A DNA stretch of 54,382 nt from Coemansia sp. RSA 487 (lineage: Eukaryota; Kickxellomycota; Kickxellomycetes; Kickxellales; Kickxellaceae): positions 1 through 54,382 of the forward strand of contig JANBRJ010000104.1 of assembly GCA_027577595.1 (NCBI GenBank), in the 5' to 3' direction. Below the pieces are notes generated by a model that saw nothing but the letters and a program-made list of their open reading frames with translations, had not been told where the DNA came from and made no database searches. Shown here piece after piece: positions 38,101-45,905 of the stretch. Position 1 is the first letter of the stretch. Every line of letters starts with the position of its first letter. Position numbers and translations under genes: made by a program.

Positions 38101-38341
38101 CCCTGGCGAAGAAGGTAAGGAAAAGCAGACATCGCAGCTCCAGTGCGCGCTCGAGATGGCCCTTGCAGGTGCAGCGGATGCAGAAGAAGCGCCGCAGTGT
38201 GCTCCGCAATGGCGGCTGGAGAATGCGGAAGCGTGGCGCACAGAGTCCAACGAGTGGGTTGTGGACGACTACCTGTCATTCAAAAGCAAGCACCCGATCC
38301 ATGGGCTAAGCATTCCATTCCACCGCACCACACTAGATTAA
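35126..38341 (+). CDS. insulinase-family (M16) zinc metalloprotease, Ste23/IDE-like
   Basis: A clamshell protease of the insulin-degrading enzyme type. Yeast Ste23 and Axl1 process a-factor pheromone and degrade small peptides. The 1071-residue product begins at MFAKQTTSSS; a T-rich upstream frame is leader. The inverted zinc motif HMLEH (His75, Glu78, His79) lies in GLAHMLEHLVFMGT. The distal ligand is Glu152 (VVHAEFEETLGND), and GGHPVGQFRAGN follows as in IDE. The C-terminal half has the non-catalytic M16 repeats with QLGYAATC. Length fits IDE. The block around 152 is less conserved than in mammalian IDE, so Axl1-like divergence is possible. It is convergent with elongin C, 18 bp between stops. 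Confidence 0.9.
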   Translation: MFAKQTTSSSQTVYHKYTGDIEVGVKSQRQHRLVQLCNGMRVLCISDPEAKQSVASVCVDIGSCADPSEFQGLAHMLEHLVFMGTAKYPEPNDFDTFISQNAGYSNAETSGFMTWYHLAIRHDAFGRALDRLAQFFVSPLLECNEVSVVHAEFEETLGNDTMRFQHLSRALSKEGGHPVGQFRAGNHSTLNNAEATVVRRFFDKYYSADAMHLVVLGALSLDQMTEMAVNAFSEVPSKGDTRIHVHEHPLSDKQLGTLVRFQTLGDVYILDISFAVPDMRMHYTRNVEDYVAGILCLDGAESLVSLLRERGWANSIRVSYSDRCTAEFGGIFHVGVTCTPEGFRRYEDVVALVFGCIEAANSGGPLEWFYRELETLDRIAQVRALSSDLTEWVVKVSQGMGNPYLDPSHVITGTLQTCYRFDGQEIERFMSFLRPSNCRVMLGARNHGIELESEEPHFGIKYRIEKLVSSLNTANCTDVFCLPTPNEFLVPVVPHDNHEKYARKPELVRSTGQCELWVAEIRTGVVSFNTIYLYVENPVSGQSAQTAMCMRLFAVIVRDWVNEQLQQARRAGMEYSVSAAANGLTIRVSGIQPMALLLLVLQRILGILRRQPDIHEFLKHKEARKRYYANLDHQTAPSEMATWYPEYLTKRDAWHYSDCLRELETLEYSKFLGFVNQLFVETRLVMLITGALAKTEAEAHRILDESIAALAPTSPISDFHRPRELAHELYPGTYQYHVAHKGVRNTHNALCYTVHVGTAGNSRRSRAMAMLLAHMARRAFFDQMRTKEQLGYAATCMWVGPGKAHGTNALRFVVQGASNPWFIRLRIEAFLHAFRYGYLDTLSDCEFAQTVQSVDDACRGVRVEQMAARFWAHIEAGHYDFDQTAAVCTQLHSLRLVDLIEFWDTFVQAQNAQRRIVVHVWAHDALRQPSGDIRLYAVPVLALHSCLASLLDNNTYPNVTLQELDEFVRGCARNQVGTGKALNKLRALIAHFPGEEGKEKQTSQLQCALEMALAGAADAEEAPQCAPQWRLENAEAWRTESNEWVVDDYLSFKSKHPIHGLSIPFHRTTLD

Positions 38342-38359
38342 GCAAACGGTATTTATTCA

Positions 38360-38698
38360 CTAACAGTCCAAGTAGTCTGCAGCCATAAGCACTTCCAGGG
38401 CAAGCTCCAGATCGAACCTGAACTCTGGGACGCTGGCATCCGAGGCGTCAGCCCCTGCGTACCGGTGCTTGTACACCAAATACTGGCACACCCTTTCCAG
38501 AACCTTCCCCTTGATCTCGGGAAAGCTGATCTCGTTGGTCAGCGCCTCGGTGAACGCCGCCGTGTCGGCGCCGCGCGAAAGGTCCAGCATGTTTTTGATT
38601 GTTGGCGAATTCTCGGCCACTTGCTTTGCAATTATGAACGTGAACCCGTCGCCACTCGTGAGCTTGACAGTTGGAAGGGCGTTGTGGCTGTTGGTCAT
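38360..38698 (-). CDS. elongin C (Skp1/BTB fold)
   Basis: A small adaptor of cullin-elongin ubiquitin ligases, also tied to elongin A and RNA polymerase II turnover. The 112 residues show the family hallmarks: VKLTSGDGFTFIIAKQVAENSPTIKNML at the start (here with FIIAKQVA for the usual FIVKREHA), the turn EISFPEIKGKVLERVCQYL-YKHRY, and the C-terminal block LELALEVLMAADYLDC that binds BC-box partners. Length matches fungal and animal homologues. It reads from a true ATG. Confidence 0.93.
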   Translation of the reverse strand: MTNSHNALPTVKLTSGDGFTFIIAKQVAENSPTIKNMLDLSRGADTAAFTEALTNEISFPEIKGKVLERVCQYLVYKHRYAGADASDASVPEFRFDLELALEVLMAADYLDC

Positions 38699-38909
38699 TT
38701 CCTTTGCTATTCTTGCAAATTAATAAATAAGTACTATGAATTCAATAAAGTGTGAGAAAAGAGAAAAAGAGAAAAAGAGAGAGAGAAAGTACTGCGGAAG
38801 GATTCTTGCAAGGTCTGTTTTTCAGCCTTGTGTTTTTTTCCCTCACAAATCATTTCCTTTTCCTTCCTTCGAATACACGCTATCTTGGATCGCCAATCAC
38901 CATCAGTCA

Positions 38910-39884
38910 CTAGAGGAGGGTCTCGCCCAGAGAACAGCGCACCAGCGAGCAGCCCACAGCAACGGTCTGGCGCAGGGACTCGGGGTCACCCAGGGACGGG
39001 TTGACCTCAACGAGATCGAGTGCCACAAGGCAGCCGGACTCCGCCACAGCCTCGCAGATGTAATGGCCCTCGCGGAACGTCAGGCCGCCACGCACAGGAG
39101 TGCCTGTGGCGGGAGCCACCGACGGATCCAGCGCATCGACGTCAAAGCTCATATGGACTGGCAGCGACCGGTCCCTGTTGACGTGGTCCAGCGCCATCTC
39201 GACGACCTTCCCGATGCCGTGCTTGTCGACATCGTGCATGCTGAACGCCTTGATCCCATGCGCACGCAAAATGGCCTTCTCGCCGGCATCCACGTCACGA
39301 AGCCCGATGTACACCAGCCGGTCCTTGCGCAGGCGGGGCGTCATCCAGTCGAACGGCGCCTTTGCCTCGCACAGCCCCAGGATAAACGAGAGCGGGCACC
39401 CATGCAAGTTGCCCGATTCCGTGGTGTCGGGGGTATTGATATCGGCGTGAGCATCGACCCATACTACGCACAGATCATCGCCGTACACTGCGGTGGATCC
39501 AGACAGCGTGCCCATGGCGATCGAGTGGTCGCCGCCTAGCGTCACGCACATGCGGCGCTTCTCGCAGTGTGCGCGTACTTGGTCCGCCACACGCCGTGCT
39601 GCCATCGACACGTATCGCGGGTTCTTCAGTATGCCCACTGGTGGATCGCTGGTGGGCTTTACCGCGTACTTGTCCATCCCCTCGCTCAGCTCCACAGTGT
39701 ACCCCATTGACTTGATCTGGTCCAGCATCCCGAACCGCACCATCTCCACGGGCCCGTCCTCGACTCCGCCCTTTGGCTGTCCGCCGCTGAACGGCACACA
39801 CGTCACGCCCACCACTGTCGGCTCTTTGAGGAACTTGGACCGCTGCGCCATGCGCTGCGCGTCAGTAATCACCGCATATGACAT
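38910..39884 (-). CDS. CAR1: arginase
   Basis: Hydrolyses arginine to ornithine and urea. The 324-residue product carries the binuclear manganese site: GGDHS (His ligand), WVDAHADINTP (Asp, His, Asp) and SFDVDALDPS (two Asp). The substrate loop appears as SGNLHGCPLSF, and GLREG-type residues as YIGLRDVDAGE. The glycine-rich start (VVGVTCVPFSGGQPKGGVEDGP) is typical of the ureohydrolase family. Length is usual. A TTTATAAA sits 31 bp before the ATG. An antisense frame of similar length is a shadow. Confidence 0.95.
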   Translation of the reverse strand: MSYAVITDAQRMAQRSKFLKEPTVVGVTCVPFSGGQPKGGVEDGPVEMVRFGMLDQIKSMGYTVELSEGMDKYAVKPTSDPPVGILKNPRYVSMAARRVADQVRAHCEKRRMCVTLGGDHSIAMGTLSGSTAVYGDDLCVVWVDAHADINTPDTTESGNLHGCPLSFILGLCEAKAPFDWMTPRLRKDRLVYIGLRDVDAGEKAILRAHGIKAFSMHDVDKHGIGKVVEMALDHVNRDRSLPVHMSFDVDALDPSVAPATGTPVRGGLTFREGHYICEAVAESGCLVALDLVEVNPSLGDPESLRQTVAVGCSLVRCSLGETLL

Positions 39885-40299
39885 TCTTGAGTTTCTTGCT
39901 TGTTGCTTGTGCTGTTTATAAAGGTTGCAGGCTCTGGATAGGACTGAATAGGTTGTGAGGAATAATACTGATTCAAAGGAAAAAATATACTAGTAACGTC
40001 TGCGCTTATAGCCAAGCCCTCCTTTCAAAGATAAAAAGAAAGCAGAAGCGAATGGTGGCCCCCTTTTATATCTGAGCTGCAGAAACAAGCAACCCCCCAC
40101 CATTGCATTTTTCCGTTGCAGAAAGAGCCCAGGAAAAACGTAACGGAGTGTGGGAACGAAAGGCGGAAATCGTTTACATAAATAGTGACGATAAAAAAGT
40201 TTTTATTGATCATGACCATGAGCCAATCCGCTTCCAGCAGCGATGCGTCTGCTGATTCGCCTACGCAAAGAGAATGAAAAAAAAGAACATCACATCCAA
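39885..40299. other. intergenic between arginase and HMG gene
   Basis: Arginase promoter side plus the 3' region of the HMG gene. AT-rich with a short C-rich run near 40094. No gene seen. Confidence 0.45.
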
Positions 40300-41142
40300 T
40301 CAGTGGCTGATGGAGCTGACGTATTTCTCCAGTGCCTTCTTGTAAGCTACCAAATCGGTGTTAGCAGCCTCAACAAAGGGCGCCTTTTCACCAGCCGACA
40401 TGGACTTCCACTGCGTGCCCAGCTGCTGCGCGCGCTGCGCCAGAGTCACGCCACCGCTAGGGTCAAAGCGGGTCAGCTTCGTCTTAACGAACCTCATGTA
40501 CGCCGACAACGGTCTCTTTGGGTGGAATGGATCCTTGAGGATCGGAAGCTTCGAACCCCTGAAAGGCTCGCCAGCCTTGGCCTTCTCACGGATGCGCTTG
40601 TTGATGCGTCTGCGGCGCTTGTTTTCAAGGAACACCATCTTGTGGTCCACTGACTTCCACCAGTCCAAGACCTCCTTTTCGTATTGTGCACGCTGTGCTT
40701 GCACAAGCGTCACGTATTTTGCCTTTTCGTCTTCGTCCAAGCGCTTCCATTTGAGCGACATTTCGCGCGCAACACCCTCCACTCCCCCAATGCCAACGTC
40801 CGCTGACGCGCTGCTGAACTGCTCCTTGTAGAACTGCAAGTACCCGCTCCTGATGGGGCCCTTAGGGTAAGCAACCAGAGGCGTCTTGGACTTTAGCATT
40901 TGCTCTTCAGCCGACAACACCTTGGCCTTCTTCTTCTTCTTGGGCTTCGCTGCCTTGGCGGTCTTTTTTGCAGTCTTCTTCTTCGTCTTTGATGCTGCTG
41001 TCTTTGTTGCAGTTCTCTCTGGCTTTGTGCCTCCAGTAGCAAGCGCGGCTGCCGCCTTTGTCACAAGCGGTGTAGTGTTGAGCGTGCGTATCCTCTGCGA
41101 CGTTATTCCGAGCCGGGAAATCGAATGGACCAACCGTAACAT
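40300..41142 (-). CDS. mitochondrial two-HMG-box protein (Abf2/TFAM-like)
   Basis: Predicted to package and bend mitochondrial DNA. The 280 residues begin with a presequence-like stretch rich in Arg, Ser and Leu and free of acidic residues (MLRLVHSISRLGITSQRIR). A Lys/Ala-rich linker follows (50-75, runs of KKK), then two HMG boxes. Box A is about 95-165 (PIRSGYLQFYKEQF through WWKSV) and box B about 207-275 (HPKRPLSAYMRFVKTKL through YKKALEKYV). The two-box layout and the targeting peptide point to Abf2/TFAM, but the lysine linker also suits a nuclear HMGB. The start is set at the ATG before the presequence; the upstream extension begins with a non-ATG codon. Confidence 0.8.
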   Translation of the reverse strand: MLRLVHSISRLGITSQRIRTLNTTPLVTKAAAALATGGTKPERTATKTAASKTKKKTAKKTAKAAKPKKKKKAKVLSAEEQMLKSKTPLVAYPKGPIRSGYLQFYKEQFSSASADVGIGGVEGVAREMSLKWKRLDEDEKAKYVTLVQAQRAQYEKEVLDWWKSVDHKMVFLENKRRRRINKRIREKAKAGEPFRGSKLPILKDPFHPKRPLSAYMRFVKTKLTRFDPSGGVTLAQRAQQLGTQWKSMSAGEKAPFVEAANTDLVAYKKALEKYVSSISH

Positions 41143-41473
41143 TATAATAACAAAAAGGCTGAAGCAAGTGGAAGATTTATGATGAAAGCGAAATAATAAA
41201 AATAATTGAAATGTCAATAATTGAATTAAGAAAAACAAGTTCGCGTAAACAAAGAAATGTAAACTCAGCCTATTCATTCTTGCTCCCTCCAAGCTCTAGC
41301 CAATCCAAAAAAAAAAAAGTGTCCAGACCTAATCCCAAAAGCTCTTGTTGTTCACGAGACTCTTGCCTAAAGTTTTGGTTTTTTTATTTATTTATTTTTT
41401 TTGAAAAGCACCACTCCAATTTTTTTAATTTATCTTGTACCTTGTAGACGTTTCCTTTTCTATTCATCGACAA
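41143..41473. other. divergent spacer, HMG and DUF1764 genes
   Basis: AT-rich shared upstream region with A- and T-runs. No gene seen. Confidence 0.45.
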
Positions 41474-41905
41474 ATGGCGCTAAAAGATAAAACCAAGACT
41501 GACAAGGTCAAGTCTGGCAAGGTCTTCAAAACTCACGCTCCCAAAAAAAAGCTCTCTGAAATCGACGACATTTTCAACTCAACCCCCAAGCACAACAAAT
41601 TACCAAAGAATCACATCGATAGACAAAAGGAAATGGGGACGACTCTATCAACAGAATCGAAGAAATCTTCTTCCGTCAAAATCGTTGACGCCACAAACGC
41701 CGGAAAATCCACTGCAAACAACAGCAGTAACTCCAGCAACAAAAAGAATCTTCCGCCAAAAGACGACGACTTCGCTGATTCCCGTGGCAAAAACTCAAAG
41801 TACACGGAAGACGGAATGCGTGTCTACTACATGGACGATCTGCGCATCGGTGAAGGTGAGGGTGATACTGATCTATGTCCTTTTGACTGTGACTGTTGCT
41901 TTTAG
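41474..41905 (+). CDS. DUF1764 family protein
   Basis: A small conserved eukaryotic protein of unknown function. The 143 residues match the family: a lysine-rich N-terminus with KKKLSEIDDIF, a disordered Asn/Ser middle, the block FADSRG followed by the C-terminal signature YTEDGMRVYYMDDLRIGEGEG, and the ending LCPFDCDCCF with four closely spaced cysteines. The start is the ATG at 41474; earlier codons in frame lack an ATG. Its stop is 41 bp from the tRNA-Phe gene on the other strand. Confidence 0.9.
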   Translation: MALKDKTKTDKVKSGKVFKTHAPKKKLSEIDDIFNSTPKHNKLPKNHIDRQKEMGTTLSTESKKSSSVKIVDATNAGKSTANNSSNSSNKKNLPPKDDDFADSRGKNSKYTEDGMRVYYMDDLRIGEGEGDTDLCPFDCDCCF

Positions 41906-41931
41906 CTCCTTTTCTTTTTTTTCTGCAAAAT

Positions 41932-41946
41932 AAAAAAATCCAAAAA
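41932..41946 (-). terminator. RNA polymerase III terminator of tRNA-Phe
   Basis: On the minus strand a T5 run directly follows the tRNA and a T7 run lies a few bases further. Confidence 0.7.
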
Positions 41947-42018
41947 TGGGGCTTCCGTGGATCGAACACGGGACCGTACGATCTTCAGTCGCACGCTCTC
42001 CCACTGAGCTAAAGCCCC
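41947..42018 (-). tRNA. tRNA-Phe (anticodon GAA)
   Basis: Minus-strand cloverleaf with acceptor GGGGCTT/AAGCCCC, D arm GCTCAGTGGGAGAGC, anticodon loop CTGAAGA (anticodon GAA), T arm CCGTG-TTCGATC-CACGG and discriminator A. The layout is that of canonical eukaryotic tRNA-Phe, without an intron. Confidence 0.95.
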
Positions 42019-42247
42019 ACTTTAACCCAAATCCAGGCTCTGATTCTCCGAATCTTATCTAATGTAGTCCATTACAAGAATCCTATTTAGCGCAAATGTT
42101 GATACCGCTGGTGGTTAGTGCTGATATTGGCATTGCACATATTACCCACTTTATATTCGTAGCAAATCCTGATACAAAAATTACAATAGAAAAAGCTACC
42201 AAATGAAAATAACGATAGAATGATGTTATCTTGTCAAAGTAGATAAA

Positions 42248-42454
42248 ATGGCAACTTTTAAATTAAACACTGAAAACAGATTGTTATCTATCGATTTTAA
42301 TAAATCCCTATCACACGATATAGCACGACACCACTATTATGACGAAAAGGGCTTGTGTTTACGGCTGGAATCGCATATACTGCGCCACCGTGTCTGGAAT
42401 GATCTAGTAGTCATCCATTTACATTTTTGCTCTACAAAACTCATTCCGAATTAA
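42248..42454 (+). other. unassigned short open frame
   Basis: A 68-residue ATG frame (MATFKLNTENRLLSIDFNKS onward) between tRNA-Phe and the coiled-coil relic. It ends just before that relic begins. It has no recognisable domain and may be chance or part of the same decayed gene region. Confidence 0.2.
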
Positions 42455-42460
42455 ATATAA

Positions 42461-42879
42461 ATGATAAGCACTGAAGGTTTACTGGAAGGGGAGGTCACAG
42501 TCGCAGATGATAGCCAAAACACACTAGCAAAAGTAGACATTAACAGGCTGTAAGATGAGATGAGGCGCCAGTTTTCAGATATCGAGGCAAAGTTTTATGC
42601 CGCTTTAAAAAGCTACGATGATCTGGAAGAAAACTAGCTATACACGAGAAAGAGCTCCAAGACAATTCAAACGTGCTAGATGAACTGTCCTATAGCGTCT
42701 ATTCGACCAAAAGTGAACTAGGAATGGAAATCGACAAGGTAAAGAAGCTCGTTAGGAATCTTAGCAATGCCAAGATCTCGGATCAAAAGAGGCTCAAAGA
42801 GTGTTTCAATAGCTGGTTATCAATAGGCCTGGGCCAACCAACGGATGTAAAGGGTCTCGATCTCTATCAAACATATTGA
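42461..42879 (+). pseudogene. coiled-coil gene relic, family copy B
   Basis: Starts MISTEGLLEGEV. An in-frame TAA interrupts after DINRL, and a second frame change is needed near LEEN to continue as LAIHEKELQDNSN through CFNSW. The central 76 residues, from MRRQFSDIEAKF, are charged and heptad-like. They align gaplessly with the relic at 52145-52590 on the other strand (about 21 identities by eye, including LEE, NS and LV..L.NA). The function of the family is unknown. A TATA-like AATATAAAT directly precedes the ATG. Confidence 0.5.
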
Positions 42880-43049
42880 ATCGCTGATGCTATTAATGCC
42901 AACCAGTTTGGCGCAGAGGGTATTATCGCTTGTGTTGGCTTTTCCATTTGCAGTGCCTTTTGGCAAAAATGCACCAGGAAAGCTAGTGAGTGAGGGTTGT
43001 GTGCAAGGGAAAAGCAAGCCAATACAAAAAAATCAGAAACCTCTCCCCC

Positions 43050-43074
43050 AAAAAAAAAAATTTTAAAAGGAAAT
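43050..43074 (-). terminator. RNA polymerase III terminator of tRNA-Ser
   Basis: Downstream of the tRNA on the minus strand are T4 and then T11 runs. Confidence 0.65.
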
Positions 43075-43156
43075 CGTCAGCTACAGGATTTGAACCTGTG
43101 CGGGCAATGCCCAACAGATTTCTAGTCTGTCGCCTTAACCACTCGGCCAAACTGAC
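43075..43156 (-). tRNA. tRNA-Ser (anticodon AGA)
   Basis: Minus-strand 82-nt class II tRNA. Acceptor GTCAGTT/AGCTGAC, D arm GGCCGAGTGGTTAAGGC, anticodon loop CTAGAAA (anticodon AGA), long variable arm around GGGCATTGCCC, T loop TTCAAAT and discriminator G as usual for Ser. No intron. Confidence 0.95.
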
Positions 43157-43316
43157 ACTTATTTCTGAGCCAATTCCCAGCTCTGGATCTCATAAATTAT
43201 GATAAAACTTTGATCCACCCATCTTTATACTGTTATTGCTTGCGATTTAGATAATACTTTTTTTAAAAGAACTGAAAGTACTGGACAGGCATATTTATTA
43301 AAATTGTAACCGTACT

Positions 43317-44453
43317 TTATAAGAACGCAGACATTATTGTAACAGTTGTACCAAGGACAGCCAGAAGCGTTACTCTGCTGGAAATCAAAGCCGCAGCACC
43401 AGAAGAAGTGGTTTCTTTCGCATTGGTGTGGGTAGAATCATTAAGCGCCGAATCGCCATCACCGCTGACGATATTGCTATTGTCTTTGCCGCCAGCACTC
43501 TTGTCGGCGTCGTCGTCAGAAGAGGATGTCGTATCATCGTCGGCACTGGATAAGACCCCAGATGCAGAAGTGGTCGTAAAGTCGTTAGAATCAATGTTTG
43601 CGTTTTTCGCAATCCAATCTATGTAGGCGTTAGCGCGGGTGAAGAAACTGCCGCTATTTTGTTCGACACACAGCTCAAGTGCAGTTTGGTTTGCAGTGCC
43701 GTCCTCATTCGAGATGCCAATAAAATCGGTGATACCCACAACGGCATACCCATCGCCTGAGGAAATGCTCAAGGGGCCGCCGCTGTCTCCCGGGCAAACG
43801 CGCCTTCCGGAAGAATCGTCAGTGCAAAGATAGTGCTTGGAGTCATACTTCGGATCGCGGCTAACGCAGAAAGACTGGCTGGCTGCAACAAGGTCGACCT
43901 CCATCAGCTGGGAGGCAGCAGAGTACTCGTCGCCAGGGACAGTGAGCCCATATCCTGCAGCAGTCAGCTTAGTGCCTGTGCCGACGTTGCCGGTATACAG
44001 TTTGACCGGGGATGCCACGCTTGACGGGATATCGTTGTCCAAAATAAGCAAAGCAATGTCGCTTTGCAGCGTGGTTTTGTCAAAGCCCGAATTAGCCACG
44101 ATCTTTGTCACGTTGTAGCCGGCTACCAGCACGGATTCTGGAGCTGGAGTGTGTGAAAAAGAAACCCTCAGCTGGTCGGCGGTGTAACCAAAGCCCATTG
44201 GCGAGAAGGTGCAGTGTGCGGCGGTGAGAATAACATTGGGCGCAATAAGACTGCCGGTACAGAGGGAGCTATCGAGCATGTTTCTGTATCCCTCGATATA
44301 GGCAATAAAGTTAAAATTGTCTCCAGAAGCTACCTCGCCACCAGCTATACGTGGCTGCGCGACAATGCCCGACTCTGTGGGCAGACCAGTGGCTAGTGGC
44401 GGTGCTGCGGCGAGAAGAGCAGCAGAGAGCCCGAGAATACGTATGAGGACCAT
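43317..44453 (-). CDS. GPI-anchor-like S1 (trypsin-fold) serine protease
   Basis: A secreted, probably surface-tethered protease. The 378 residues have a signal peptide (1-23), an activation-type site before Ile36 (RIAGGE), and the triad His80 (TAAHC), Asp132 (SDIALL) and Ser224 (CPGDSGGPL). A Ser/Asp-rich spacer (about 300-350) leads to a hydrophobic C-terminus (VTLLAVLGTTVTIMSAFL), which looks like a GPI attachment signal. Counting back from Ser224, the residue at the S1 base (chymotrypsin 189) is Arg218, not the Asp of trypsin, so Lys/Arg specificity is not expected. Fungal S1 proteases are scattered; their roles include nutrition and host contact. A TATAAAA on the minus strand (44571-44577) lies about 120 bp upstream. 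Confidence 0.88.
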   Translation of the reverse strand: MVLIRILGLSAALLAAAPPLATGLPTESGIVAQPRIAGGEVASGDNFNFIAYIEGYRNMLDSSLCTGSLIAPNVILTAAHCTFSPMGFGYTADQLRVSFSHTPAPESVLVAGYNVTKIVANSGFDKTTLQSDIALLILDNDIPSSVASPVKLYTGNVGTGTKLTAAGYGLTVPGDEYSAASQLMEVDLVAASQSFCVSRDPKYDSKHYLCTDDSSGRRVCPGDSGGPLSISSGDGYAVVGITDFIGISNEDGTANQTALELCVEQNSGSFFTRANAYIDWIAKNANIDSNDFTTTSASGVLSSADDDTTSSSDDDADKSAGGKDNSNIVSGDGDSALNDSTHTNAKETTSSGAAALISSRVTLLAVLGTTVTIMSAFL

Positions 44454-45796
44454 TGTTTAGGGGGGGTGAGAAAAAAGCAACGACAGGGGCGTTAATTAGA
44501 AGGGCGTTAGAAAAACAATGAATGGTGTGGAGGAGAATGGATAGCGGGCATGTCGAATCATTTTATAAAATGGTTGAATCGCTCTCAAACGTCTTGTCCA
44601 ACTTTGGTTACGTAAAAGGCGATACTTTCGCAGAAACAAAAACATCGTTGAAAAACTTGCACACTGAAGTTTGGAAAGACCAATGAAATCGCATTGCAAG
44701 GGGCGAAATGACGATCTGTTTTCCGCATATGCTATGTGGAAAATGGTGTCTTTACTTTCGGAGCCTACAAATAAAGGAACACAAAGCATTTCAGACAAAA
44801 ATAGGCCATGGATGTGATTGGTCCACATGGTGTCAATCGTAGACCGTTTGATGCAGAGGAGAGCAAATAAAGCCTGTTCTGCGAACCGTGGATAGCGTTG
44901 TAATTGCATTGCCGATATGTGGGGTAATTGACCAGCTTGATTTCCGTGGTACGACTTGTATCGCTCTTCACAACTTGCATTTATCGGGAAAAGGATTTCC
45001 AGAACTGCGGGTTTTGCAATCCTGTGTGTGCTAATTTTTGGAATCGTTGATATCTGGAATGGCCATTCAACACAAAACAGGAATTTGGTGCATATGGGCA
45101 TTAATGCTGCATGTGTATGTTTTTGCCATGGGATGTTTTTTTACCATCAATACAATAAGCTAGTATTATCAGCACAAGAACAATTTCATTGAGGTTATTC
45201 CCTGGAAGAGCAGGCCCGAGCATAGACAGCCTAATACTAGTTGGAGTAAAGAGTAGCACTCGCAAGGCAAAGTAAGGTGCGAGAAAGGAAAAAAAGGCAT
45301 TGCATCTACATTATAATAGTTTAATGAGCGTAGGATACACAAGCCAGTGGAAAAAAGAGAAGCAAACGCCAAACGCTCTGTTCTATAATAGGGGTGATTC
45401 TCTGTTGGTGAAAAAGAAAAAGTTCCTCTCTGTTTTTTTTTCTAATAACGTACGATATATGCCTATATGCACTTGATATATGCGAGATAATGATGCTACT
45501 AGGCATCCCAGTGAAAACGCAGGCTTGCTCAGCTTTTTCCTACAAAAAGATGATGCCGCAAAAGTTCCGTTAATCCTAATTAATTGAAGTAAACGCGATA
45601 TTTCTCAGATGACAAGACATGGAATGTGTGGCGTTGACGGGGAATTGGCGTGGCTGAAATCACTTGCCAGCAAGGATCTACAGTATATTGTTCAGTTTCA
45701 TATTGACAAATGACAAGTTCACAAAAAATCAGTTTATATTTGTAGCACAAACGAAAAAATCGATATATATTGTTTATCAACAAGGCAACGGGTTCT
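44454..45796. other. gene-free stretch, protease to BAHD gene
   Basis: About 1.3 kb with moderately long open frames on both strands (201 codons on minus at 44496-45101; 78 on plus). Neither has a domain, a credible composition or context. I see no definite gene or repeat. Confidence 0.4.
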
Positions 45797-45804
45797 TATA
45801 AATA
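45797..45804 (+). promoter_or_regulatory. TATA box of the BAHD-type gene
   Basis: TATAAATA, 102 bp upstream of the start codon at 45906. Confidence 0.45.
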
Positions 45805-45905
45805 AAGGCGCCAAACATTGGAGGAAGGAGGGTTTTTTTTGCGTAACAAACGTAACAAACTCTTTATCCTTGTTCCATTTTTCAACTCCAATTTTTTAAA
45901 TAAAA

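Noticed and set aside
44496-45101. 201-residue minus-strand frame from an ATG
   Set aside because: No domain, signal, or composition typical of a protein (many Cys, Phe, His and Arg scattered). Open by chance is plausible in this 1.4-kb gap, and a transcript would be needed to revive it.
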